Of a stretch of DNA of 49,822 nucleotides, positions 7,984 through 16,042 are shown piece after piece. The stretch covers positions 1-49,822 of the forward strand of contig JACABB010000034.1 of assembly GCA_013376985.1 (NCBI GenBank), in the 5' to 3' direction. The notes beneath the pieces are model-generated. The model saw only the letters and a list, made by a program, of their open reading frames with translations. It did not search any database and was not told the DNA's origin. Source of the DNA: Bacteroidales bacterium. GTDB taxonomy: Bacteria > Bacteroidota > Bacteroidia > Bacteroidales > Tenuifilaceae. Within the stretch, counting starts at the first letter, position 1. Each line of letters begins with the position of its first letter. Position numbers and translations under genes: made by a program.

Positions 7984-9133
7984 AATATCGAATAATAATG
8001 AGGGGTGCGTAGGCTCTGATATGCTTTTAAAGTATGTCAAGGGAGAACTTTCGGGGCAGGAGAGAAATTGGGTGGAACGACATCTTTCAACTTGCGAAAT
8101 GTGTAGCGATGAGTTGGAGGGTCTGTCGTTATTGGATGATCATAATAAAGTTGATAGCATAGCCAACGAACTTAATGATAGGATTGATAAGGTAGTTGAA
8201 GGGAACGACAAAGTAATTCCTGCATGGAGTTTTTATTTTAGGATTGCAGCATCTATTACTTTAATACTGGGAATATCAACAATAGTATACTTTACCGCTA
8301 TTAGGAAAGCCCCATCAACCATGATTTCTGATAATGTGGTAAGTGAAAAAGCAAAACCTTCTACACCTCAGAATGCCGAAAAGTTTGAAGCACCAAAGGA
8401 AATAGAGAAGATCAAGAGGATGGAGAAACAGGAGTTTGTTCAAAGTGAGGCATCGAAGAGAAGTAAAAAATCTATAAAATCAGAAGAGGAACAGAAAGAG
8501 TCTGAGATTAGTTACGTTGCTCCAGTTGTGGTGGATAGTTTAAAAGAGGTTATTGTAGATGAAAAAGTAGCGGATGATGTAAAATTGGCGACAACCGATT
8601 CATTATTACCAACTAGCGAATCAATTGTAACTGGTCAGGTAACAGCAGAAGCATATAGCCCTGCTAAATCAGAAAATGTTGAAAGAAAAAAATTATCCTC
8701 GAATAAAGAGGTTTCAATGATGGATGCGGCATCGGGAGTGGCTGCATCTAGGGAATTTAGTGAGATAGAGACATATAATTTCAAAAAGGAATCGGCTATT
8801 AATCTGTATCTTAAAGGAAAGTATCAAAATGCGCTTTCGATTTTTAGAGGGTTGAATAATGATTTTCCCGATAACGATACTATTCAATTTTATACTTCGA
8901 TGAGTTATTATCATTTAAATAGAACAGAGAGGGCAATTTCTATATTCGAAAAATTAATATCTCAGCGTCAAAGCATTTTCTATAATGAAGCCAAATGGTA
9001 TTATGCATTATCATTAATTAAGTATAATAATACAGATAAGGCAATTGTCATTCTTAATGAGATAGTTTCATCGGAATCATCCTTTAAAGATCTTGCAAAG
9101 GAGGAATTAAAAAAGTTAAATGGGAATAAATAA
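7967..9133 (+). CDS. Membrane anti-sigma factor with zinc-finger head and periplasmic TPR-like tail
   Basis: The 388-residue protein overlaps the sigma gene by 17 bases. Its cytoplasmic head has the zf-HC2 anti-sigma pattern H39-x3-C43-x2-C46 (HLSTCEMC). One membrane helix follows at about 80-105 (FRIAASITLILGISTIVYF). A long charged, Lys/Glu/Ser-rich linker leads to a C-terminal region (about 270-388) with TPR-like helices (AINLYLKGKYQNALSIF, TERAISIFEKLI, NTDKAIVILNEIV). The tail probably senses an envelope state through protein contacts; the zinc-finger head would sequester the sigma factor. Head and coupling are visible in the sequence; the sensing role is inference. Confidence 0.82.
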   Translation: MKTKDKISNNNEGCVGSDMLLKYVKGELSGQERNWVERHLSTCEMCSDELEGLSLLDDHNKVDSIANELNDRIDKVVEGNDKVIPAWSFYFRIAASITLILGISTIVYFTAIRKAPSTMISDNVVSEKAKPSTPQNAEKFEAPKEIEKIKRMEKQEFVQSEASKRSKKSIKSEEEQKESEISYVAPVVVDSLKEVIVDEKVADDVKLATTDSLLPTSESIVTGQVTAEAYSPAKSENVERKKLSSNKEVSMMDAASGVAASREFSEIETYNFKKESAINLYLKGKYQNALSIFRGLNNDFPDNDTIQFYTSMSYYHLNRTERAISIFEKLISQRQSIFYNEAKWYYALSLIKYNNTDKAIVILNEIVSSESSFKDLAKEELKKLNGNK

Positions 9134-9182
9134 AACCTTTACAATGATTCCTTTTTGTATATTTCACCTTTCATTTTAATGC

Positions 9183-10079
9183 ATGAAAAATCAAAAAATC
9201 GCCTATACTTTTGCAGGGTTTGTTATCCTTTTCTGGGGAACTTCAGCTACTGCATTTAAATTAGGACTGCAATATTTTAACTTTATTCAGCTACTTTTTT
9301 GGGCATCTCTTTTTGCAACAATCATATTATTTTTCGTATTGCTTTTTCAAAGAAAATTTTCACAGGTTTTTAAGATGGATAAAACCCAACTTAAGTGGTC
9401 AGTTTTTCTGGGTTTTCTAAATCCATTTCTATACTATTTTGTACTCTTTAAAGCATATGATTTACTCCCAGCACAAGTAGCTCAACCGCTCAATTATATT
9501 TGGCCTATTATCCTTGTATTACTATCAGTACCAATTCTTGGACAGAAGTTGAAGGCAAAGAATATTATAGCATTGATTATAAGTTTTGTGGGTGTTATTT
9601 TTATTTCATCGCAGGGAAATATCAACATTTTCTCTAAAAGCAATCCACTAGGCGTTTTTCTTGCCCTATTTAGCTCAACCATTTGGGCGCTGTTTTGGCT
9701 TTTTAATGTTCGCGATAAGAATAGGGATGAGACTGTTAAACTTTTCCTTAATTTTTTCTTTGCTTCAATATTAATATTGCTTGTAGGGGTTTTTACAAAG
9801 GATTTTTGGAACATCTCTGTTAATGGATTATTTGCGTCAGCCTATATTGGTGCGTTTGAAATGGGAATTACCTTTGTTCTTTGGTTAAAAGCATTGAACT
9901 ATGCCGATAATACAGCACGGTTGAGTAACGTTATATATTTGGTGCCATTTGTGGCTCTGCTGTTTATTAAACTAATACTTGGAGAAACTATTTATTGGAC
10001 TACTATTGTTGGTTTAATACTTATTATTGGTGGAATTATATATCAACAACTATGTTCTAAAACGATTCAAAACATTTAA
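9183..10079 (+). CDS. EamA-family (DMT) transporter
   Basis: The 298-residue polytopic membrane protein has about ten hydrophobic helices in two repeated EamA halves. Typical motifs are GFVILFWGTSATAFKLG at the start of the first half and LALFSSTIWALFWLFN at the start of the second. Drug/metabolite-superfamily permeases of this type export amino acids, nucleosides or other small metabolites; the substrate cannot be read from sequence. It begins 49 bases after the anti-sigma gene and ends 12 bases before the S41 protease gene, so these could form one transcript. Confidence 0.88.
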   Translation: MKNQKIAYTFAGFVILFWGTSATAFKLGLQYFNFIQLLFWASLFATIILFFVLLFQRKFSQVFKMDKTQLKWSVFLGFLNPFLYYFVLFKAYDLLPAQVAQPLNYIWPIILVLLSVPILGQKLKAKNIIALIISFVGVIFISSQGNINIFSKSNPLGVFLALFSSTIWALFWLFNVRDKNRDETVKLFLNFFFASILILLVGVFTKDFWNISVNGLFASAYIGAFEMGITFVLWLKALNYADNTARLSNVIYLVPFVALLFIKLILGETIYWTTIVGLILIIGGIIYQQLCSKTIQNI

Positions 10080-10091
10080 AAATATAAGAAA

Positions 10092-11366
10092 ATGAATTCA
10101 AGTATCTTAAAAAAAGGTTTATCTATTATGCTTTTGGGAATTGCAATTTATGCATTCCATAATTGTAAAAAAGAAGAAACTAATTGGGATAAGGCGGCAA
10201 ATAAAGAGTTGCTTAACGTAATGAAAGATTACTACTATTGGTATGATAAAATGCCAACGGTTGATCCCAATAGCTATAAAGATCCTAGTACCTTGATTGA
10301 AGCCTTACGAGTTAATCCGCCAGATAAATGGAGTTATGTTACTACAAAACAACAGCTTGATGCTTACTACAATTCGGGAGCATATTATGGATTTGGGTAT
10401 GGCGCTTCTTTCGATCAGGATGGAAAACTTTGGATTATCTATGTTTATAAAAGCTCACCATTTACCGAGAGAGGCATAAATAGAGGCTGGCGCATTAGCA
10501 CAATTGATGGAGTAGTTCCAACTCCCGAAAACTATGATCAAATTATAGGGGAAAGTGCTGCGGGTGTTTCTAAAACCATTGGATTTATTTCACCAGAAGG
10601 AAATAGTTTTACCTACAATTTCACCAAGTTTGAAGTAACCATTAATTCTGTGCTATTTGACTCGGTATATACTATCAGTTCCAAAAAAATAGCCTACATG
10701 GTTCTTAATACCTTTATTACGCCAACCATTAGGGAGGTAAATACCTGTTTTGCAAAATTCAAGAATGAAAATGTTGATGAACTGATTGTTGATTTAAGGT
10801 ACAATGGAGGTGGTTCGATCGGCGTTTCCGATACCGTTGCAAGTTTAATTGGAGGTAATGCTGCTAATAGGGGTATCTATACAAACTATACTTATAATGA
10901 TAAACATTCAGACTCAAATAAATCAATCCTTTTTAGTTCACCCTCAAACGCACTTACGATTAACCGTGTAGTATTTATAACTGACAAGGGAACTGCTTCG
11001 GCAAGTGAGTTGGTTATAAATGGGTTGAAACCTTTTATGCCTGTGTGTTTAATTGGTTCAAAAACTTATGGAAAGCCAGTAGGTATGCGTTCTTTCACTT
11101 ATAACGAGGTTGATTGGGCTTTTTTACCCGTATGTTTTTCAATGAAAAATGCAAATAACGAAGGTGATTATTTTGATGGCTTGGCCGTAAATGTCGAGGC
11201 TGCGGATGATGTTTCAAAACCATTTGGAGATTTTCGGGAGGCAAGTTTTGCTGCTGCATTAACATATTTGGGTGTTTCAACAGGAAAAGGTGAAATGGTT
11301 AAATCATCATTCCGAACAAAAAGGATGACAGGTAAAGGCTTATACGAAGAAATAGGAGGATGGTAA
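10092..11366 (+). CDS. S41-family (C-terminal processing) peptidase, lipoprotein
   Basis: The 424-residue protein has a signal sequence ending at Cys25 (AFHNC), a probable lipid attachment site. A degenerate PDZ-like region lies at about 100-170 (GFGYGASFDQDGKLWIIYVY, SPFTERGINRGW). The S41 catalytic core carries Ser303 in GTASASE and Lys328 in TYGKPVG, 25 residues apart as expected for the Ser-Lys dyad of CtpA/tricorn-like proteases. It likely cleaves or trims envelope proteins in the periplasm. It follows the EamA gene by 12 bases and precedes ruvC by 27. Confidence 0.9.
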   Translation: MNSSILKKGLSIMLLGIAIYAFHNCKKEETNWDKAANKELLNVMKDYYYWYDKMPTVDPNSYKDPSTLIEALRVNPPDKWSYVTTKQQLDAYYNSGAYYGFGYGASFDQDGKLWIIYVYKSSPFTERGINRGWRISTIDGVVPTPENYDQIIGESAAGVSKTIGFISPEGNSFTYNFTKFEVTINSVLFDSVYTISSKKIAYMVLNTFITPTIREVNTCFAKFKNENVDELIVDLRYNGGGSIGVSDTVASLIGGNAANRGIYTNYTYNDKHSDSNKSILFSSPSNALTINRVVFITDKGTASASELVINGLKPFMPVCLIGSKTYGKPVGMRSFTYNEVDWAFLPVCFSMKNANNEGDYFDGLAVNVEAADDVSKPFGDFREASFAAALTYLGVSTGKGEMVKSSFRTKRMTGKGLYEEIGGW

Positions 11367-11393
11367 TTAATTTTTTCTGGAGTTGTGGAATGA

Positions 11394-11963
11394 ATGACTA
11401 TTGTTAGCGAAAAAATAATCCTAGGAATAGATCCGGGTACAAATGTACTTGGTTATGCGATTATTAGGGGGGAAGGGAAAAATAAAATTGAACTTATAGT
11501 TCTTGGGGTAATAGAACTCAAAAAGTATAGCGATCACTACCTAAAACTTAAGGCTATTTACGAACGGATTCAACAATTAGTTGATGAATACCACCCAGAT
11601 GAGGTTGCCATTGAAGCCCCATTCTTTGGTAAAAATGTGCAGAGTATGCTTAAACTTGGTAGAGCTCAAGGGGTTGCAATGGCAGCAGCACTTTCGCGCT
11701 CAGTTCCAATATTTGAGTATGCTCCAAGAAAAATTAAGCAGTCCATTACAGGGCAAGGTGCAGCCTCCAAAGAGCAAGTTGCTGCAATGTTAGGCTCAAT
11801 CCTAAAAGTTAAGGACTTTTCGGGTGCAAAACTCGATGCTACTGATGCGCTAGGAGCAGCCGTTTGCCATTTTTATCAAGGTGCTGCAATTGGTGGAAAA
11901 GGGAAGGCCTCCAGTTGGGAGTCATTTGTTAAAAATAATCCGGATAGGGTGAAGGGAAATTAG
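11394..11963 (+). CDS. ruvC: Holliday junction endodeoxyribonuclease RuvC
   Basis: The 189-residue protein has the RNase H-like fold of RuvC: the first catalytic Asp in LGIDPGTNVLGY (D13), the Glu in VAIEAPFFGKNVQSMLKLGRAQG, and the last Asp pair in LDATDALGAAVCH. It resolves Holliday junctions with RuvAB during recombination. ruvA and ruvB are not in the window. The ATG is in a weak context (gaATGACTATTG), and no better start is in frame. The 86-base gap to the convergent HIT gene holds only a weak CCTC/GAGG hairpin. Confidence 0.96.
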   Translation: MTIVSEKIILGIDPGTNVLGYAIIRGEGKNKIELIVLGVIELKKYSDHYLKLKAIYERIQQLVDEYHPDEVAIEAPFFGKNVQSMLKLGRAQGVAMAAALSRSVPIFEYAPRKIKQSITGQGAASKEQVAAMLGSILKVKDFSGAKLDATDALGAAVCHFYQGAAIGGKGKASSWESFVKNNPDRVKGN

Positions 11964-12049
11964 TGTTGGTAATAAGTGAACGAAAATCCCCTCATAAATG
12001 GAGGAGATTATTGATTCTAATGCTTAGTGTTTGATATGTAATACTTCAC

Positions 12050-12445
12050 TTAGATAAATTCATTCGAGATTTTCTCTGCAATCTCCTTAAACCTTTCAGT
12101 GGTAAGTTTGAGTTTTGGTTTAAAGAAATTAATGTCCGATTCATTAATTAATGGCACGAGGTGAATATGAGCATGGGGAACTTCTAATCCTAGAACTGCA
12201 ACGCCTATCCGTTTGCAAGGGATTGTTTTTTCAATTGCTTTTGCAACCCTTTTAGAGAAAAGGATTAATCCAGCAAGGGTTTCATCATCTACGTCAAATA
12301 AGTAGTCTATCTCTTTTTTAGGGATAACAAGAGCATGGCCTTCGGCCAAAGGGTTAATGTCGAGAAAAGCGAAGTACCTTTCATCTTCGGCGATCCTGTA
12401 GGAGGGAATTTCGCCTTTAACAATTCTTGAGAAGATGGTAGCCAT
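12050..12445 (-). CDS. HIT-family nucleotide-binding protein
   Basis: The 131-residue protein is a compact histidine-triad hydrolase. The triad is HAHIHLV near residue 93, and the N-terminal IFSRIVKGEIPSYRIAEDE is typical of the HINT/PKCI branch. These enzymes hydrolyse AMP-linked phosphoramidates or dinucleotides; the exact substrate is not readable. It starts 19 bases downstream of greA on the same strand, so the two are very likely co-transcribed. Confidence 0.92.
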   Translation of the reverse strand: MATIFSRIVKGEIPSYRIAEDERYFAFLDINPLAEGHALVIPKKEIDYLFDVDDETLAGLILFSKRVAKAIEKTIPCKRIGVAVLGLEVPHAHIHLVPLINESDINFFKPKLKLTTERFKEIAEKISNEFI

Positions 12446-12464
12446 AGCTTTTAGTATTTATGGT

Positions 12465-12938
12465 TTAACGTGATATTTCAACTATTTGAAACTGAACTGT
12501 TCCCGAGGGTATTTGAACATCAACAATATCTCCAACTTTTTTTCCCATAAGTGCTTTGGCAATTGGAGTTCCAACTGAGAGTTTTCCAATTTTTAGATTA
12601 GCTTCAGATTCAGCAACAAGCACATATTCAACCGTTGCCTTGGTTTTCAGGTTTTTAAGTTTAATCTTATTTAGGATTTGAACCTTTGAAATATCAATAC
12701 GCGATTCATCAATTATCCTTGAGTTGGCAACCGTATCCTCCAACTTTGATATCTTAAGTTCAAGCATACCTTGGGCTTCCTTAGCGGCATCATACTCTGC
12801 ATTTTCAGATAGATCGCCTTTGTCGCGTGCTTCTGCAATCATTTTTGATATTGCAGGTCTTTCCACGCTCTTAAGATGATTAAGCTCCGCTTGAAGTTTA
12901 TGTAAACCTTCTTCGGTTAAATAAACAACTTTTGACAT
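12465..12938 (-). CDS. greA: Transcription elongation factor GreA
   Basis: The 157-residue product starting MSKVVYLTEEGLHKL is full length. The N-terminal coiled coil (about 1-75) carries the acidic tip region RDKGDLSENAEYDAAKEAQ that enters the RNA polymerase secondary channel. The C-terminal FKBP-like domain contains VGTPIAKALMGKKVGD. It stimulates RNA cleavage in backtracked complexes. An in-frame ATG six codons upstream exists, but the strong Shine-Dalgarno at 12943-12950 fits the start used here. The HIT gene follows in the same operon. Confidence 0.97.
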   Translation of the reverse strand: MSKVVYLTEEGLHKLQAELNHLKSVERPAISKMIAEARDKGDLSENAEYDAAKEAQGMLELKISKLEDTVANSRIIDESRIDISKVQILNKIKLKNLKTKATVEYVLVAESEANLKIGKLSVGTPIAKALMGKKVGDIVDVQIPSGTVQFQIVEISR

Positions 12939-12942
12939 TTTA

Positions 12943-12950
12943 ACCTCCTC
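12943..12950 (-). promoter_or_regulatory. Shine-Dalgarno site that sets the greA start
   Basis: On the minus strand GAGGAGGT lies four bases before the ATG at 12938. Such a full Shine-Dalgarno is uncommon in this window. It would overlap the codons of a start at 12956, so it argues for MSKVVY as the true N-terminus. Confidence 0.75.
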
Positions 12951-13065
12951 ATTCATTATAAATAGGGTAAATAAAAAAGAATTCCGACTTCTCGGAACTC
13001 TTCAATTATTGCAAATATATCGATTTTTTTTAATTTACATCAAATTCAAAATTTGGTATTTTTCA

Positions 13066-13473
13066 TTATAGTTTTTTTTCTTTATTTATATCTTTTCTCC
13101 AGAACATTATTTTATTCCAGAATGTCTTATGTCTTCTCAATTTTTTTGACTCCTCAAGTGATTTTCTCATCCTTTCTTGAACTTCAGGACTTTGTTTTTT
13201 GATATGTTCTTCTCTTCCTGTTTTTTGTTCTTTTAATGTTTTACGTTTATTCCTTTCTGACTCTCTATTTTTCTTCTTTTCGATTCTACTGAGAGATCTT
13301 TTTTTTGTATCTTCAGTTTTATTTATATCATATGGTTTGAATTGCCTCGATGGGTTATACTGCTCTAATTTATGGCGATGGAATATATGAAAAATATTTT
13401 TGTTGCATCCTTCATTTATGACCATAAAAGATGTAATGAGTAAAAACAATAAAACCTTTTTGTAAATTTGCAT
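13066..13473 (-). CDS. Small lysine-rich lipoprotein of unknown function
   Basis: The 135-residue protein has an export signal ending in NEGC (Cys23), a loose Bacteroidota-type lipobox. The mature part is extremely basic and helical (KKRSLSRIEKKKNRESER, SPEVQERMRKSLEESKKLRR) and ends with an aromatic-basic motif (FWNKIMFWRK). It may bind an acidic partner such as nucleic acid or lipopolysaccharide; that is inference. Its start is only 25 bases from the start of the divergent Rieske-like gene, so the two promoters must overlap. Confidence 0.6.
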   Translation of the reverse strand: MQIYKKVLLFLLITSFMVINEGCNKNIFHIFHRHKLEQYNPSRQFKPYDINKTEDTKKRSLSRIEKKKNRESERNKRKTLKEQKTGREEHIKKQSPEVQERMRKSLEESKKLRRHKTFWNKIMFWRKDINKEKKL

Positions 13474-13498
13474 TTCGAAATAGTTAAATCGACCGACC

Positions 13499-13933
13499 TT
13501 GAAGACAAAAATAAAACATCTTTTTCAGCTATTTATTTTATCAGGGCTAATGTTTGGGTGTATTAACGATCAGCAACAGATAGTTCCCAATGTTACTGTT
13601 GATGTTTATATTAACTTAGATTTGCCTCAGTTTAGTTTTCTTGGTTCAATTAATAATGCAATAATATTCCCAAATGCAGGGTATAATCGGAATGGAGTTA
13701 TTATTTATCGAAATTCAACGGACGAATTTTCTGCTTACGATGCCACTTGTCCCCAGCATATTGAAACAAAAACCGCAGTTAAACTTGACGACAATGGGGG
13801 TGGAGGTCAGGCGACCTGTCCTCACTGTAAAACAATTTACTATTTTTACAACTACGGTTCAGCATCTAAAGGTTATCCGTTAAAAAGATATAACGTTAAC
13901 AAATCGGGAAATACAGTATATGTCTATAATTAA
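13499..13933 (+). CDS. Rieske-like lipoprotein with altered metal ligands
   Basis: The 144-residue protein starts at TTG (an in-frame TAG lies at 13481 and the next Met would destroy the signal peptide). The signal ends in MFGC (Cys21), a lipobox. The mature domain looks like the Rieske/ferredoxin-subunit fold: YDATCPQH, then ATCPHCKTIYYFYNYGSASKGYPLKRYNV. The classical Rieske ligands are CxH and CxxH, whereas here the pairs are CxxH and CxxC, so binding of a 2Fe-2S cluster is not assured and a zinc or structural site is possible. TAAATTTG at 13463-13470 fits a -7 box. Confidence 0.65.
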   Translation: MKTKIKHLFQLFILSGLMFGCINDQQQIVPNVTVDVYINLDLPQFSFLGSINNAIIFPNAGYNRNGVIIYRNSTDEFSAYDATCPQHIETKTAVKLDDNGGGGQATCPHCKTIYYFYNYGSASKGYPLKRYNVNKSGNTVYVYN

Positions 13934-13946
13934 ATTGGACAATCTA

Positions 13947-15896
13947 TTACTTTTCAACAGTTAGTTTATCACCAATCATCCTATTATTGTATTGCTGGAT
14001 TATGGCTTTAAGTTTAGCTTCCATCTTAGTTTCAATATCAGGGAATTGCCCAATTTTATTATTTACTAATAGTGGGTCGCTTTTAAAACTGTATAGACCT
14101 ATCTCATTTGTTCCATTATGTAGGTATAGATAATCGCCCATAAGCAATTGGTATGTTGATGATGTGTAGGTGATTACAAATGGCTCTTTGTTTGACTCAA
14201 AAATATTCCGACCAAATGCAATGTAGGGTTTATCATAGTTAAGATAACCTAATATAGATGGCATAATATCTATTTGCTCAACAAGATCATTTGAAGTACC
14301 CTTTAAGCTACCATCGGGTTTATACATAATGAACGGTCCAGTAAAAACGCCCAGATTTGTTTTGAATTCCGGATAATAGGCTTGATTAGCATGATCATTT
14401 GTGATAACAAAAAGAGTACTATCGTACCATGGCATTTTTGAGGCTGTTTCAAAGAATCTCTTTAAAGAGTAATCGGTGTAACCTATACATTGATGTATTG
14501 GTAAAGTTCCCTTTTTGAATTTGCCTTCATACCTCTCTGGAACCTTAAATGGGTGGTGCGATGATACTGAGAATATTGCAGCACAGAAAGGTTGTTTAAA
14601 CTCGTTTAGTTTGTTGGCAAAAAACTGGAAAAACTCTTCGTCCCAAACGCCCCATGTTCCATCAAAATCATTGCTATTTGGATACTCACTCATGCCATAA
14701 TACTCCTTAAAACCAGCAACATTAGCAAAGGCTTGAAAACCCATTGATCCATTAGGTGCGCCATGAAAAAATGCAGTTTGGTATCCTTTCTTCCTAAGAA
14801 CGGATGCAATGCTGTTGATTTTGTTACCAGAATATCCTGTTAGAAAATAGGGTTCAACCATCATAGGGATGCTAGCAAGTACGGATGGCATTGCATCAAT
14901 CGATTTTCGACCATTACAGAATGAGTATTTGTACATCAAACTATGCTGAATTAACGAATCAAGGAAGGGTGTATAACCTTCGTATTCGGGATTGTAACTT
15001 TTAAAATACTCGCGACCAAAACTTTCTAGAATGAAAATTACTACATTCTGTTTTTTAAATTTCGATTTTGTTGATGGGGCATGAACAGGAGTATATACTT
15101 TATCTAACTCCTCTTCACTTTTGTAGTATGTTGCTTTTATTAGTGCTTTCTTTTGAAGGGTTCGACATATTGCAAATGGGGTATTTAGCACAATTGTTGC
15201 CTCTAAGGGTTCATTAATATATTGACCAGCATTACTGAGCGTAATAGGGCGAGTGCTATGCCTAAATCCACCTCGTATACCACCAACCATAAGGGTTGCC
15301 GATAGGAGTAGTAATATTGCTCCATTGATGAAGTATACAAGATGACCCTTCCATCCTTTAACTATTACGGATTTTTTGATTTTGCCGTAGGTAAAGACTA
15401 GGATAGCAATCATAGTAATCCATATAATAACAACATACCAATAGTCGACAATAAATTTAGGAATCAACGAGCCAAAATTGGTTTCGTGTTTAAACTCGCT
15501 AAATACAGTGGCAGTTGTTCTTCGGAGCGTAAACTGAAAGTATATAAAATCGCAGCAATTTGCCAAAAGTGCTATGCCATTGGTAATGTAAAATAGATAT
15601 TTTAGAAAAATCTGGTAGATGTTATTGTATCTAAAAGTAAAAGGAAGCAGGTATAGGACGAAATAAAGCATGTTAGTGTATAGGATTGCCGTAGTGTCAA
15701 ATGCAAGTCCGCCCTTCATTATCTTCATCATGCCTGCAAAAGTCATATTGGGAAAGTAGCTTGAATTGATAATATAAAAAACGACTCGGCAAACCGAGAA
15801 AAGAAGCATAACAAGTATGAAACGCCAAATTAAAGTAAGATAGAGGTTGTTTTTAACCTTTATATCAAGGAAATACTGCTTCCATGTTTGTAGCAT
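13947..15896 (-). CDS. LTA synthase-family membrane sulfatase / phosphoglycerol transferase-like
   Basis: The 649-residue protein has about five N-terminal membrane helices (residues 20-215) followed by an extracytoplasmic sulfatase-fold domain (about 285-620). Visible metal and catalytic elements are FILESFGREY (Glu), NGRKSIDAMPS with Ser332 in the position of the LtaS nucleophile Thr, SVSSHHPF, and VITNDHAN. Gram-negative relatives move phosphoglycerol or phosphoethanolamine onto envelope glycans; the acceptor here is unknown because no glycan locus is adjacent. A terminator at 15928-15960 separates it from the upstream BrkB gene. It converges on the Rieske-like gene with a 13-base gap. Confidence 0.88.
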   Translation of the reverse strand: MLQTWKQYFLDIKVKNNLYLTLIWRFILVMLLFSVCRVVFYIINSSYFPNMTFAGMMKIMKGGLAFDTTAILYTNMLYFVLYLLPFTFRYNNIYQIFLKYLFYITNGIALLANCCDFIYFQFTLRRTTATVFSEFKHETNFGSLIPKFIVDYWYVVIIWITMIAILVFTYGKIKKSVIVKGWKGHLVYFINGAILLLLSATLMVGGIRGGFRHSTRPITLSNAGQYINEPLEATIVLNTPFAICRTLQKKALIKATYYKSEEELDKVYTPVHAPSTKSKFKKQNVVIFILESFGREYFKSYNPEYEGYTPFLDSLIQHSLMYKYSFCNGRKSIDAMPSVLASIPMMVEPYFLTGYSGNKINSIASVLRKKGYQTAFFHGAPNGSMGFQAFANVAGFKEYYGMSEYPNSNDFDGTWGVWDEEFFQFFANKLNEFKQPFCAAIFSVSSHHPFKVPERYEGKFKKGTLPIHQCIGYTDYSLKRFFETASKMPWYDSTLFVITNDHANQAYYPEFKTNLGVFTGPFIMYKPDGSLKGTSNDLVEQIDIMPSILGYLNYDKPYIAFGRNIFESNKEPFVITYTSSTYQLLMGDYLYLHNGTNEIGLYSFKSDPLLVNNKIGQFPDIETKMEAKLKAIIQQYNNRMIGDKLTVEK

Positions 15897-15927
15897 AGCG
15901 ATATGAATTTGAAGGGGTAAAATTATT

Positions 15928-15960
15928 TAAAAAAATGAACGAAAATGATTATCGTTCATT
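15928..15960 (-). terminator. Terminator downstream of the BrkB-family gene
   Basis: AATGAACGA (15934-15942) and TCGTTCATT (15952-15960) form a 9-bp stem with a 9-base loop. On the minus strand a run of T follows (the A run at 15929-15933). The rest of 15897-16042 shows only a small ATGATATCAT palindrome at 15964. Confidence 0.7.
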
Positions 15961-16042
15961 AATATGATATCATAGAAAAATCTAAAGAACAATCATTATG
16001 TCCAAATTGCTTTTATGGTTTATGCTACTATTTCTTATTGGG

